Shown here: one piece after another, positions 44,685 to 54,101 of the stretch
Layout: each line of letters opens with the position of its first letter
Position numbering within the stretch: the stretch's first letter is position 1
Assembly: GCA_948144175.1 (NCBI GenBank)
Contig: CANXME010002490.1
Location: forward strand, 62,001 to 126,000
Length of the DNA stretch: 64,000 nt
DNA from: Closterium sp. NIES-65
Taxonomy: Eukaryota > Streptophyta > Zygnematophyceae > Desmidiales > Closteriaceae
Reading direction: 5' to 3'
Notes under the pieces: generated by a model
Database searches by the model: none
The model's input: only the letters and a program-made list of their open reading frames with translations
Told to the model about the DNA's origin: nothing
Position numbers and translations under genes: made by a program

Positions 44685-45139
44685 GTTTGTACAATAGATC
44701 GTTCTAGACCTTAGAAGGCTTGCAGCAGATCTGTTACGATATGAAGTTTAATGAGAAGGCATTTCTGTGTGATGCAGGGGCCGACCCTACTGAGTACGAA
44801 GTCGAGGAATCAGAAGAGTCGAAGCGACGCAGCAACAGTATGACCAAGACCGATGCATGCAGAAACATTTGAACTAAAAAGAGCGGGAACAGGTTTGAAA
44901 CGGGTTCCCGCGCCGCACGGTTTGAATTCGCTGCGATATGGGAATGTACCCCTTACATCGCTAGTCTAGGTCATTTCGCATTCCGGTGTATTTCATATAG
45001 AATCTCGATGTATGCATGCTATTATCAGTCTCAGTCATTTACATTCACTCTGATCTGGTGTTCAACACTTCCGCTGCAAAAACTACCCTGCGATCAACCC
45101 TGAGCGATCCTTCGCTAAGTCCCACTTGGGATTGTAACA
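44685..45139 (+). repeat. Probable 5' LTR region of element E
   Basis: 455 bp without ORF. The end is clear: GGGATTGTAACA at 45139, followed by the primer site TGGTATGAGAGC (45140-45151). The LTR start cannot be fixed because no second copy of this LTR lies in the window. Confidence 0.55.
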
Positions 45140-45233
45140 TGGTATGAGAGCTACTCAAGGATTCTTCGCAACTTCACTTCCGTGAAGTTCGCCGAACCAA
45201 GATCTGGCGAGCGGCACACGCTCCAAGACCAAG

Positions 45234-46280
45234 ATGGTCGGAGGATCCGGAGGCCAAGTGAATCAGACGGCCGGAGGACAAACCAACCTGGCTGTGACAA
45301 ATCAAACGACAACCACGATCAGCACTGCCGCACTCGAGCAGTTGTTTTTGCGACTATCAACTATGGAGAAAGACCTCCAAGAACTGCGCTAAGGCGATGC
45401 GGGAACCTCTTCCCAACCAGCTCAACCTGGACAACCGGCTGCAAAAAGTCGCGATACCGCCGCGCACAAATTCTCCCTCGTCTCGGACAAATCCACAACA
45501 ACAGCCCCTCGTCCAAGTGACGAAACCATCAACTCTGCGCAAGCACGCTTCCTCAGCGTCTCAAAAATGAAGACTGTTGCCACGTTTGACCGCAAGGATT
45601 TTTATACATGGAGGTCTGAGCTTGAGCTCCTCCTACAAAGAGCGCAGATCTACCACTATTTTGACAGCTTGTATCCTAAACGGGTGGAAGACATCGACGA
45701 CGCCAGGGCTCGGTACTACAGCAAGTCCCCCATGGCATACAGTGTGCTGCTATGCAACATGACGCCTGCGGAACAGCCTGGCATCTGCTCCTACAAAAAG
45801 AGCGCCACTCCAGCCTTGGAAGTCTGGAAGCACCTCGTTGAGGTATATCAGTCGAATGACTCAGTCGCTGCCAGCAGGCTCCTGCAGCAACTCATGGAGA
45901 CCAAGATGGGGCACGGGGAGAGAAGGCAAACACATACATTAACCGTTGTCTAAATATCCGTGACCAGATCACGAAGCATGGAAGCGCCATTTCGGAGGAG
46001 ATCTTCGTCAACATCATCCTCCACGGACTCGGGCCGGAGTGGAAGCCCTGCAAAGCGCTACTCCGACAACGAGGAACCATCTCAAAAGCCGCGCTATGCG
46101 CCGCCCTCTGGACTGAACAACAGGACATGGACTCAAGCATGACAAGCTCCGCGCCGCGCCGAGAGGGCCTTGCCTTCTACACAGACAACCGTAAAGAGCA
46201 ACGACAACCAAGGCGCGATTTTTGCAAAATATGCAAAGTCTTCGAGTATTCAACGAATCGATGCAAATCCTGATCCAACT
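45234..46280 (+). pseudogene. Element E gag
   Basis: ATG at 45234 (MVGGSGGQVNQTAGGQTNL). A TAA at 45390 interrupts the frame, which continues as KFSLVSDKSTTTAPRPSDE and from 45567 as KTVATFDRKDFYTWRSELEL, the typical gag-polypeptide start. YHYFDSLYPKRVEDIDD, VWKHLVEVYQSNDSVAASRL and METKM follow. A one-base shift near 45920 moves the frame to YINRCLNIRDQITKHG and IFVNIILHGLGPEWKP. A zinc-knuckle remnant is CKICKVFEYSTNRC. The stop at about 46272 closes it. This gag has the standard Copia layout with a knuckle, unlike C/D/G. Confidence 0.85.
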
Positions 46281-46689
46281 ATCGCCACCCGAATTCCACT
46301 CACCATAACAACTGGGTTGGCCGACAAGACGTTCGTCATTCTCAGCCCCATCATCAAACTCTTGTCCCCCTGCACAACACCAACAACAGCAGACACAAGG
46401 ATCTCAAGCAGGAGCTCTTAGAAACGTAATCGCAAACATGGCGACAAGGCGTCGCCCTCGCGCTGCTGAGCCAGACGAAGAGGAAGAACCTCGCGTCGGG
46501 CTTATTCAACCTGAAGAAGGGTGGAACAACCCCCTTCACAGAAGACCATTACTACGCGTATGATGAGGAAGAGCAAGATTGGCATCAGCCAATATAGCTG
46601 CAGGAAAGCCCACCGCACGATCATTAGCGCTTCGTCCTCGTGGGGTGGAAAGAGGACGAAGATCCTTCATTTCACAGGAGGTATAAAAC

Positions 46690-47040
46690 AACATTAGTGA
46701 CCCCGCGGCTTGTGCTAAACCTGGTACCTGAACAGCTGCTGCGGTCAGAACATGGTGGGGTCTGTTCGATACATCTCGAACATTAGCCGCGCTCCCGCAA
46801 CCTACGTCACCGTCGCTAACAACGAACAACTACGCCCCAATGCGCAAGGCATCGTGGTGCTGCAGGCCCGAGACAGCAACACGCACATCTCGTTCAACAA
46901 TGTGCTCTATGTTCCAGATCTCCACTTCAACTTACTGTAGGCAGGACAGCTCCGAGATTGCGGAGTTATGCTTGCCACAAACCCGGTCATACGCGAACTC
47001 AACCTCACTTACGCTCCCCCGGACACTTCCCCTGAGTCAC
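46690..47040 (+). pseudogene. Element E protease remnant
   Basis: WYLNSCCGQNMVG (about 46722-46760) aligns with the Copia protease start WILDSGCSDHM, but the catalytic Asp is Asn and the Gly is Cys. The downstream part is well kept: YVTVANNEQLRPNAQG, ISFNNVLYVPDLHFNLL, a TAG (Ser/Val position), then AGQLRDCGVMLATN. The frame runs into the TRIM target site. Confidence 0.8.
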
Positions 47041-47045
47041 ACAAA

Positions 47046-47186
47046 TGTCACAATGTTATAATTGTCTAGTCTGCAGTGGGGTACTCTATAGTGAGTACAA
47101 CCCAAATTAGGGTTTGCTATATGTACTGCCCTGCTTACTAGTGAACCCCTCTTTCTGCTGCTAAACTTCTTGCTTAACTTTCAACA
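47046..47186 (+). repeat. TRIM LTR 1 (T2 family, 141 bp)
   Basis: TGTCACAATGTTATAATTG to TTTCAACA, followed by TGCTATCAGAGC (47187-47198). Confidence 0.88.
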
Positions 47187-48282
47187 TGCTATCAGAGCAG
47201 GTCGACCCTCCTCGGTCGATCCTGTGGGTGGGCCCCACCCGATGCTTCCGGTGCTCTACTGCCTGTAACGCGCCCCGGGTGCGTGCTGTTTCCTGCGTGA
47301 CGCGCGCTCCGAGCGCGCATCGATTTTTTCTTCCCGCCGCGCGCCCCGAGCGCGCGGCGGTTTTCTGCCCCGTCGAACCGCGCGTCGCCCCCTGCCGACC
47401 GTGGCGTCGCCCCCCGTCGCCCGTCGCGGCCCGCGCGACCTGCGCCAGGCCCGCGCGCGGCCCGTACGGGCTGCGCCACGCCCGCGCGCGACCCGTATGG
47501 GCTGCGCCAGGCCTGCGCGCGGCCCGTACAGCCCGCGCGCGGCCCGTACGAGCTGCGCCATGCCCGCGCGCGGCCCGTACGGGCTGCGCCAGGCCCGCGC
47601 GCGGCCCCCCTCCCGTCACCCGCCGTGGCGCCCTCGGGGGGCCCGCGCCCTGCTCCTTCGTGGCGCCCAGGAGACCCCCCGCCGCCTCCCTTTCCCTCCG
47701 TGAACCGTCCCTGTTGCTCCCCGCGCTCCTGCCTGCGTTAGGGTTTGGGGGTGGCGGGCATGGGGGTGACCGGTGTGGGTAAGCTGCACCTCCTCCTCCG
47801 TCTCCCACTACTGCAGCTACTGCTGAGGGGGGTGGGTGTGTGGGAGCCGAGGGTTTAGGGTTTAAGGGGGGGTGTCGTGGGAGTGGAGCTAGGGGTGCAG
47901 CAGGGGGTGTGTGATAGGGGCGTGGGGCAGTTGGCGGAGGTTGAACGGAGGTTGCAGTCGTGTCGCCAGCAGCACAAGTAGTCCGGAGGCTACAATCTCC
48001 GGTAGTCGCCAGTCGCCTGTGGGTCAGTTGCTCCAGTCAGGAGGCTACAATCTCCGCGGAGCCAGTTACACCCCTGTAGTCCAGGCCTTTGCTTCGGTAG
48101 CCACTGAGGCAGCAGCTCTTGTGTGTCTACAGCTTCAGCAGTCGCCTCCCATCTTCTCTCCCCCACAGTCTCTCCTCCTCCTCACTTGCCCTCTGTGATA
48201 GCCACTAGCTTTGTTTGCACTTATGAACCTGCTCTATGACTGCTTGCTCTGCTGATTATACCCCATTTTGACTATGGGGGTG
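47187..48282 (+). mobile_element. TRIM body 1, non-coding
   Basis: Primer site, then a GC-rich block of GCGCGCGGCCCGTACGGGCTG type repeats (47440-47610, about 30-bp units), then GTTAGGGTTTGGGGG and a short TTTAGGGTTTA stretch near 47845. The 3' half (TCAGTTGCTCCAGTCAGGAG and following) is shared with body 2. It ends ACTATGGGGGTG before the LTR. Arg/Pro/Ala frames of up to 215 codons here are low-complexity artefacts. Confidence 0.75.
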
Positions 48283-48487
48283 TGTCAGAATGTTATCATT
48301 GTCTAGTCTGCAGTGGGGTACTCTATAGTGAGTACAACCCAAATTAGGGTTTGCTATATGTACTGCCCTACTTACTAGTGAACCCCTCTTTCTGCTGCTA
48401 AACTTCTTGCTTAACTTTCAACAGTACTACCCTGCTTAGTAGTGCAATTCTCTTTCTTGTTCTAAACTTTTCTGCTTACTTCTGATA
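48283..48487 (+). repeat. Middle LTR plus partial LTR
   Basis: 48283-48423 is a full LTR nearly identical to LTR 1 (ends TTTCAACA). It is followed without a break by 64 bp (GTACTACCCTGCTTAG to CTTCTGATA) that match only the last part of LTR 3. So two different LTR ends stand back to back, and only the second one is followed by a primer site (48488-48499). Confidence 0.88.
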
Positions 48488-49575
48488 TGCTATCAGAGCC
48501 TGTCCTTCCGTGGCCTGTGGGCCCACCAACCTATTTCCGCTGCTACTCGATATGTCGCACGCCCCGTGGCGTGCGACGTATTTTTCATTCCGGCGCGCGG
48601 CGGTTTACTCTCTGGCGCGTGCCCCGGGGCGCGCGGCACCTTTCCCTCCTGGTGCGCCGCCCCCGCTGTTCCGTCGCGGCGCCCTGGGGAGCCGCGCGCG
48701 CCTCCCGCCCGTCCGTTGTGACGCTCTAAGGTGTCGCGCGCGGCCCCTGCCGTCCTGTGGCGGCGCCCTGGCAAGGCGCGCACTGCCCCTGCCGTCCTGT
48801 CGCGGCGCCCTGGCAAGGCGCGCGCTGCCCCTGCCGTCCTGTCGCGGCGCCCTGGCAAGGCGCGCGCGGCCCCTGCCGTCTCGTCGCGACGCCCTAGGGA
48901 GCCGCGCGCGACCCCCCACTACCCCGAAGCGGCCCCACGCTACCTTGTCGCGGCACCCTGGGGAACCGCGGGCCGTCCCCCGCGCTCCTGCCCCATGCTT
49001 CCCGAGTTAGGGTTTGGGGGTGGCGAGTGTGGGGATGGCGAGTATGGGGGTGACGGGTGTGTGCGCCGTCCCCTGCTCCTCCTCCTCCTCCGTCTCCCAC
49101 TGCTGCAGCTGCCGCTGAGGGGGGTGGATGTGTTGGAGCCGTCGGAGTTGGATTGGTACCAGGGGGGTGGCAGGTGAGCAGAGCTAGGGGTTCATCAGGG
49201 GGTGTGTAATAGGGGCGTGGGGCAGTTGGCGGAGGTTGAGCGGAGGTAGCAGTCGTGTCGCTAGCAGCACCAGTAGTCCGGAGGCTACAATCTCCGGTAG
49301 TGGCCAGTCGCCTGTGGGTCAGTTGCTCCAGTCAGGAGGCTACAATCTCCGCAGAGCCAGTTACTCCTGTAGTCCGGGCCATTGCTTCGGTAGCCACTGA
49401 GGCAGCAGCTCTTGTGTGTCTGCAGCTTCCGCCGTCGCCTCCTATCTCCTCTCCTCTCACAGTCTCTCCTCCTCCTCACATTTCCTCTGTGACTACCTCT
49501 AGCTTTACTTGTGCTTGTGAACTATTTTATGACTGCATGCTGTACTGATTATACCCCACTTTGCCTATGAGGGTG
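48488..49575 (+). mobile_element. TRIM body 2, non-coding
   Basis: Primer site TGCTATCAGAGC, then GC-rich tandem repeats including about four copies of a 42-bp unit (48740-48885, CCTGCCGTCCTGTCGCGGCG). Then come GAGTTAGGGTTTGGGGG and a 3' half close to that of body 1. It ends TGCCTATGAGGGTG before LTR 3. No coding potential beyond low complexity. Confidence 0.75.
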
Positions 49576-49715
49576 TGTCAGAATGTTATAATTGTCTAGT
49601 CTGCAGTGGGGTACTCTATAGTGAGTACAAGCCTGTTAGGGTTTACTATATGTACTTCCCTACTTACTAGTGCAATTCACTTTCTTGTTCTAAACTTTTC
49701 TGCTTACTTCTGATA
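49576..49715 (+). repeat. TRIM LTR 3 (140 bp)
   Basis: TGTCAGAATGTTATAATTG to CTTCTGATA, ending in TA rather than CA. It is followed by the target copy ACAAA. Confidence 0.85.
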
Positions 49716-50690
49716 ACAAATACCTCGGACGAGCTCACTCGATCAACGGCATCTACGTTCTGGACTTCGACATGCCTAGTTGCCAAGCTTTATCATACGA
49801 GCTCGTAGATCTTGTCCCCCTAGACTTTCCCTTCATGAACAAGGAGTCGTGGCAGCACCCAGACGGACGACCGTGGATCCGCCGCAGTCCTCACCCTCGT
49901 AAGATAAACTTGCACCAACCTGACATCAACACCCTCTGCACCACCTATCACACACCCACGGCAAGCCGAACGGAAGAAGTGGAAAGAGATCTTGCGGCAC
50001 TTCGAGAGGCGGAAAGCGCCAAGGCAGAACCCACGGGCATGACAGAGATGGAGCTCGCTGTCACCACTTACCGAATTTTTGGTGAACGAAACGACGAGGT
50101 CGGACAAGTGCTGCAGGAGCGCCCAACACCGCGCTCAGACGCGCTCTTCTTCATTCTAGAAGCAAACACCACCACCCTCGATGAGGATAACCGTCCACGC
50201 CCATACATCCGAGACGTCTACCGCAAAGAGATTGACAAGACGTGGAATGATCCTGACGCAAAAGAGGAGCTGAGCGTCAAGGAAGAAGTAGACAAAATGA
50301 AGGCAGAAAAGAAACAGAAGTTGTATGAGGATTGCATCGCTGCTGGATGGGACGAGGAATCAGCATGACACGGCGGCTAGAGTTGGGGAGACGACAACGA
50401 AGGCAATGGCGGAACCTCAGGAGCAACATGGGGCTCTGCAACTGGCGCTTCAGGCACAGTTTAAGGCTAGGGAACTGGCGCGTGGGGTGAACCCGAAAGC
50501 AGAGATCTCGCCGAAGGCGGCCTCACACAAGAAGAGCTCGACGCGGTCGAGCAAGAAATGGCAGCTCAGAAATCACCTCCACGAGTCGCCATTCCGCTCG
50601 GACGTCCCCTCCGCAACCTTTCGTCACCACCGCACTCACCTCGTCTCTGGAACAACCCCTAGTCGGAGATCGAGGAGGGGAATGTGCCTG
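49716..50690 (+). pseudogene. Element E extra segment between protease and integrase (unknown function)
   Basis: The frame resumes after the TRIM as YLGRAHSINGIYVLDFDMPS. GIYVLD is the usual end of the Copia protease region, normally followed within a few dozen residues by the pre-integrase. Here about 400 residues intervene. I do not recognise them. 49772-50368 is one open frame of 198 codons: SWQHPDGRPWIRRSPHPRK, YRIFGERNDEVGQVLQERPT, FFILEANTTTLDEDNRPRPY, then an acidic-basic helix-like stretch with heptad character (EVDKMKAEKKQKLYEDCIAA). A TGA at 50366 ends it, and the following sequence has further stops but recognisable frame pieces (LTQEELDAVEQEMAAQ, RVAIPLGRPLRNLSS). Confidence 0.65.
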
Positions 50691-51841
50691 GAACTCCACC
50701 TCGCGACGCACTTGGTCCAATCTCTCGCCCAGATCCATTTGCCCGCTTTATCGAGGGCACGAGGACTCCGTTGAACAACATCCCTGACCTTGGATTTCTT
50801 GCGCTCTATCTCTCGACGGCACCTGCAGAAGGGGAAACGGCAGCAGAAGCAGAAGCAGAGGAGCCAAACAACGAAGCAAAACCAGGAGAAGAGGAAGAAC
50901 CTCCACTCCAGATCCCACAAGAGACAGAGGTAGAGGCGGCGGAACACCACGCTCGCTACAAACGCACTTCCAGGATCCGCGCTGAGGACAATCTCTGGCA
51001 TCAGCGACTCGGCCACCCCTCGCGCCAGACGCTCAACAACTGTCTTCGCGCCAAAGTCTTTCTCCCAGGAGCACTGCTGCGCCCCGAAGGCACAGAACCT
51101 CACAACACCCCACACCCAACTACCTGCAGCGTCTCTCCCACAGCTGCCCTCTCTCACAGAGCCTACCCCTATCTGGAACCGAGCACCAACCGCTACAAAA
51201 AGCTACAGAAGGTGTAGAGCGATTCCATCATGCTCACCTATGACTGCATCAACAACAAAAAATACACACTCACCTTCGTGGACGCCTACTCATGCCACGT
51301 TTGAATTGCCAACGTTGACGCTCGCTTCAAGGCTCCAGAGGTCTTCCGCATCTAGCTCGCACATGCGCAATGACAATCGGGAAGGAAGCTTAAAATCTGG
51401 CCGACGGATGGCACTAAGGAGTTCCGCAGCAACGAACTGGAGAGTGTTGTTACGGAGAAAGGGATCAAGCCCCAAATTTCGCTCCCCTACACTCACCAGC
51501 AGCAAGCCGTCGCAGAGAGGGTTAATCACACCCTCATGACAAAAGTGTGCGCCCTCATGAACCAATCCGACCTACCCAAGAAGTACTGGCCCCATGCCAT
51601 GAATCATGCGGCGCGTCTACACAACCTCCTCTCCACCACGGCCAACCGGGACAACCTTTCCCCACACATGAAGCAGACCGGCTCAAGGGGAGATTTCTCC
51701 ATGCTGGGGGTTTGGAGGTGCATGGTGCAGTATCGGGCGACTTCAATCACAATCGGCAATTTCACTCACTGCGCGCGCTGGGGAGTCCACCCGGGGCTCA
51801 GTAACGAGTTCAAGGGTTGGCTCATTCTCGATGGTGGGATC
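50691..51841 (+). pseudogene. Element E pre-integrase and integrase
   Basis: FARFIEGTRTPLNN and an acidic link (EAEEPNNEAKPGEEEEPP) lead to IRAEDNLWHQRLGHPSRQTL, the pre-integrase motif. The rest of that zinc region is degenerate. TAG at 51215. The integrase core is fragmentary: a block near IMLTYDCINNKKYTLTFVDA, then WPTDGTKEFRSNELE (second Asp position) and YTHQQQAVAERVNHTLM (Glu). Two more stops lie near 51302 and 51353. The part after KKYWPHAMNHAARLHNLLST continues to GWLILD, where the element breaks and fuses with the inverted copy. Confidence 0.82.
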
Positions 51842-52653
51842 GGCCAGCATGGAGGGATCTCCCCTTGAGCCGGTCCACTTCATGTGCGGGGAAAGGTTGC
51901 CCCTGTTGGCCGTGGTGGAGAGGAGGTTGTGCAGGCGCACCACGTGGTTAATGGCGTAGGGCCAATACTTCTTAGGTAGGCTGGACTTGTTCATGAGGGC
52001 GCACACTTTCGTCTTGAGGGTGCGGTTAACCCTTTTTGCGACGCCTTGCTGCTGGAGAGCATAGGGAAGCAAAATCTCATGCCTAATCCCCTTCTCCGTG
52101 AGGACACTCTCCAGCTCATTGCTGCGAAACTATGCTGCCCCGTCGCTCTACAAAATTTTCAGCTTCCTCCCCGATTGCCGTTGTGCGAGTGCGAGCCAGA
52201 TGCGGAAGAATTCTGGAGCCTTGGAGCGAGCGTCGACGTTGGCGATCCAGACATGGCGTGAGTAGGCGTCAATAAAGGTGAGCGTGTACTTTCACCTTTG
52301 ATGCAGTCACAGGTGACCACGATGAAGTCGCTGTACACCTTCTGCAGCTTCTTGTAGCGGTTGGTGATTGGTTCCAGAGAGGGGTAGGCGCTGTGAGAGA
52401 GAGCAGCTATGGGGCAGACAGTGCGTATGGTGGGATGTGGAGTGTTGTGCGGTTCCGTCCCGTCAGGGCGCATTAGTGCCCCTGGGGGGAAAACCTTGGC
52501 ACATAGGCTGTTGTTGAGTGTCTGGCGTGAGGGGTGGCCGAGTCGCTGGTGCCAAAGATCGTCTTCGGCGCGGATGCCGGAGGTGCGCATGTAGTGAGAA
52601 TGATGTTCCGCTGCTTCCACCTCTGATTCTTGCGGGATCTGGAGTGGGGGTTC
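51842..52653 (-). pseudogene. Element E' integrase fragment (inverted)
   Basis: Minus-strand copy of the E family. From 52653 downward: PPLQIPQESEVEAAEHHSHY, IRAEDDLWHQRLGHPSRQTL, AALSHSAYPSLEPITNRYKKL, and after several breaks QQQGVAKRVNRTLKTKVCAL, KKYWPYAINHVVRLHNLLST and HMKWTGSRGDPSML. It ends at the junction with E. The same domain therefore occurs on both sides of 51842 in opposite directions. E' is cleaner than E in several blocks. Confidence 0.85.
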
Positions 52654-53790
52654 TGATAATAGCAGTGGAGTGTTGGCCCTACCCTCGCTTGGGCAACGCC
52701 GACGACTTGGTCGGATGTACGGGAGTAGCAGCCGACCGTACATAGTGGGAGAGCTGCTCGACAAGCATCGTCGAGCTGCAGGGGACCGCTATGGTGTTGC
52801 TGTCGACCAGGGAGCTCGACAGCTACAACTGACTGGTCTGGGCGACGGGTGGGCTGTTGGCCAGGAGGGGCAGTTCGACCGGAAGGCCTCCGTCGGCCTG
52901 TAGCTCGACCGGGAGGTCTCCGTCAACCTGCAGCTCGACCAGGGGGTCTCCGTCGACCTGCAGCTCGACCGGGAGCAGTCCGTCGATCTGCATCTCGACC
53001 GGGAGCAGTCTGTCGACCTGCAGTTCGACCAAGAGGTCGAAGAAGCAGTCCGTCGACCTGACAAGTGAGCAGCGGTCGACGAGGGGAGCTCGGTGATAAC
53101 CGCTGACGGTTCTGGTCGACGGAAGGGGTCCGACGACCAGGGGGTAGCTCGACGGGCGTTGTGGTCGACTAGAGGCACCTGGTGGTCAACCAGAGGGACC
53201 TGGTGGTCGACCAGAAGCAATGGTGGTCGACCGGAAGCACCTGGTGGTCGACCGGGTCGACCGGGTAACCTGCTCGACGAGTTCTGTGGAGGCACGTGAA
53301 CGTCGTCAATGCCGCAATGGCGCAGGCGACTTCGAGCTGGTATCCCGAAGTCGATGTGGCTCGTCAGGCATAGACAACAGCCGACGGATGCCCAACGAGG
53401 CAAGTCGAGCCAATCGTCTGCGCGCACCTGCGAGCATGCGCACTGCTGTGTTCTACGGGGCAACGCTGGACAGCCGCTCTGCTGCAGCGTTGGCACGCCG
53501 TCGACCTGCTCTGTTGGCAGGTGCTGGCGCGGCTCCTCTACGCAACGCTGTGCCGAGCTGTACTGGCGGTCAACCAGGCTAGCTGCAGGGTAACTAGGTG
53601 TCTGATATAGCCATTGTTGCAATCTCCTGTTCAATCATTCTGTGATTCCATCTTTGCCTAGTGAAACTTTTGCCGATTTCTCTCGTGTATGAGCGAACAC
53701 TAAGGAACTAAGCAAAGCTACAATCACTCCTAGTAGTTTGTGCCAACCCCCGTAGTCTAGCTCACTACCATTGTAGAGTGACTCTACTCA
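52654..53790 (+). repeat. Solo LTR with target duplication GGTTC
   Basis: 1137 bp, TGATAATAGCAGTGGAGTG to ACTCTACTCA, with GGTTC at 52649-52653 and 53791-53795. The interrupted E' coding sequence is continuous across it (EEPDNEA.. on one side, PPLQIPQESE on the other). It is a diverged relative of the A/B LTR: shared start words (GTGTTGGCCC, CTCGCTTGGGC), GTCGAC-rich body and a shared tail (CCGTAGTCTAGCTC, then TTGTAG). No internal region is left, so it is a product of LTR-LTR recombination. Confidence 0.92.
52872..53061. repeat. 30-bp tandem repeat inside the solo LTR
   Basis: About six copies of a 30-bp unit built on CTGCAGCTCGACCGGGAG followed by GTCTCCGTCGAC or CAGTCCGTCGAC. The last copy has a 10-bp insertion. 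A second looser series (GTGGTCGACCAGAAG) lies at 53150-53270. Confidence 0.88.
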
Positions 53791-54101
53791 GGTTCTTCCT
53801 CCTCTCTTGCTTCTGCTTCGTTGTCCGGCTCCTCTGCTTCTGCCGCTCCTGGTGTCTCCCCTTCTGCAAGTGCCGCTGTGAGATACAGTGCAATGAATTC
53901 TCGCTCAAGGATGATGTTGAGGGGAGTCCTTGTTCCCTCGATAGAGCGAGCAAACGGGTCTACGCACGAGATTGGACTGAGCGAGTCTCGCGGAGGAGTT
54001 GGTGGTGCGTTCCCCTCCTCAATCTCTGACCAGGTATTGTACCAGTCATGGGGTGAGCGTGGAGGTGAGTGATTGTGCAGGGGACGTCCCAGTCAGAATA
54101 A
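53791..54101 (-). pseudogene. Element E' linker fragment
   Basis: The upstream part of E' on the other side of the solo LTR. The minus-strand frame contains IEGTRTPLNIILEREFIALYL, AEGETPGAAEAEEPDNEA and EEEE, matching the acidic link of E at 50740-50900. At 54101 it joins the RNase H end of fragment I without any spacer. Confidence 0.82.

Larger units (their letters stand above)
47046..49715 (+). mobile_element. Composite three-LTR TRIM
   Basis: Two non-coding TRIM bodies in tandem, inserted as one unit into element E: the 5-bp sequence ACAAA stands at 47041-47045 and at 49716-49720, and E coding sequence resumes behind it (KYLGRAHSINGIYVLDF). Order: LTR (47046-47186), primer site TGCTATCAGAGC, body 1 (47187-48282), LTR (48283-48423), a partial second LTR (48424-48487), primer site, body 2 (48488-49575), LTR (49576-49715). 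No gag or pol. Confidence 0.88.
45140..51841 (+). mobile_element. Copia element E, 3' truncated and split by a composite TRIM
   Basis: An older Copia element of a family unlike A/B or C/D/G. It has a primer site, gag, a degenerate protease, an extra coding segment, and pre-integrase and integrase domains. It ends inside the integrase at 51841, joined tail to tail to an inverted fragment of the same family. RT and the 3' LTR are absent. The composite TRIM at 47046-49715 interrupts it, with target copies ACAAA at 47041 and 49716. Confidence 0.88.

Noticed and set aside
45567..45953. Host gene encoding a 128-aa protein
   Set aside because: It is in frame with the gag start at 45234 and matches the Copia gag-polypeptide fold; it belongs to element E.
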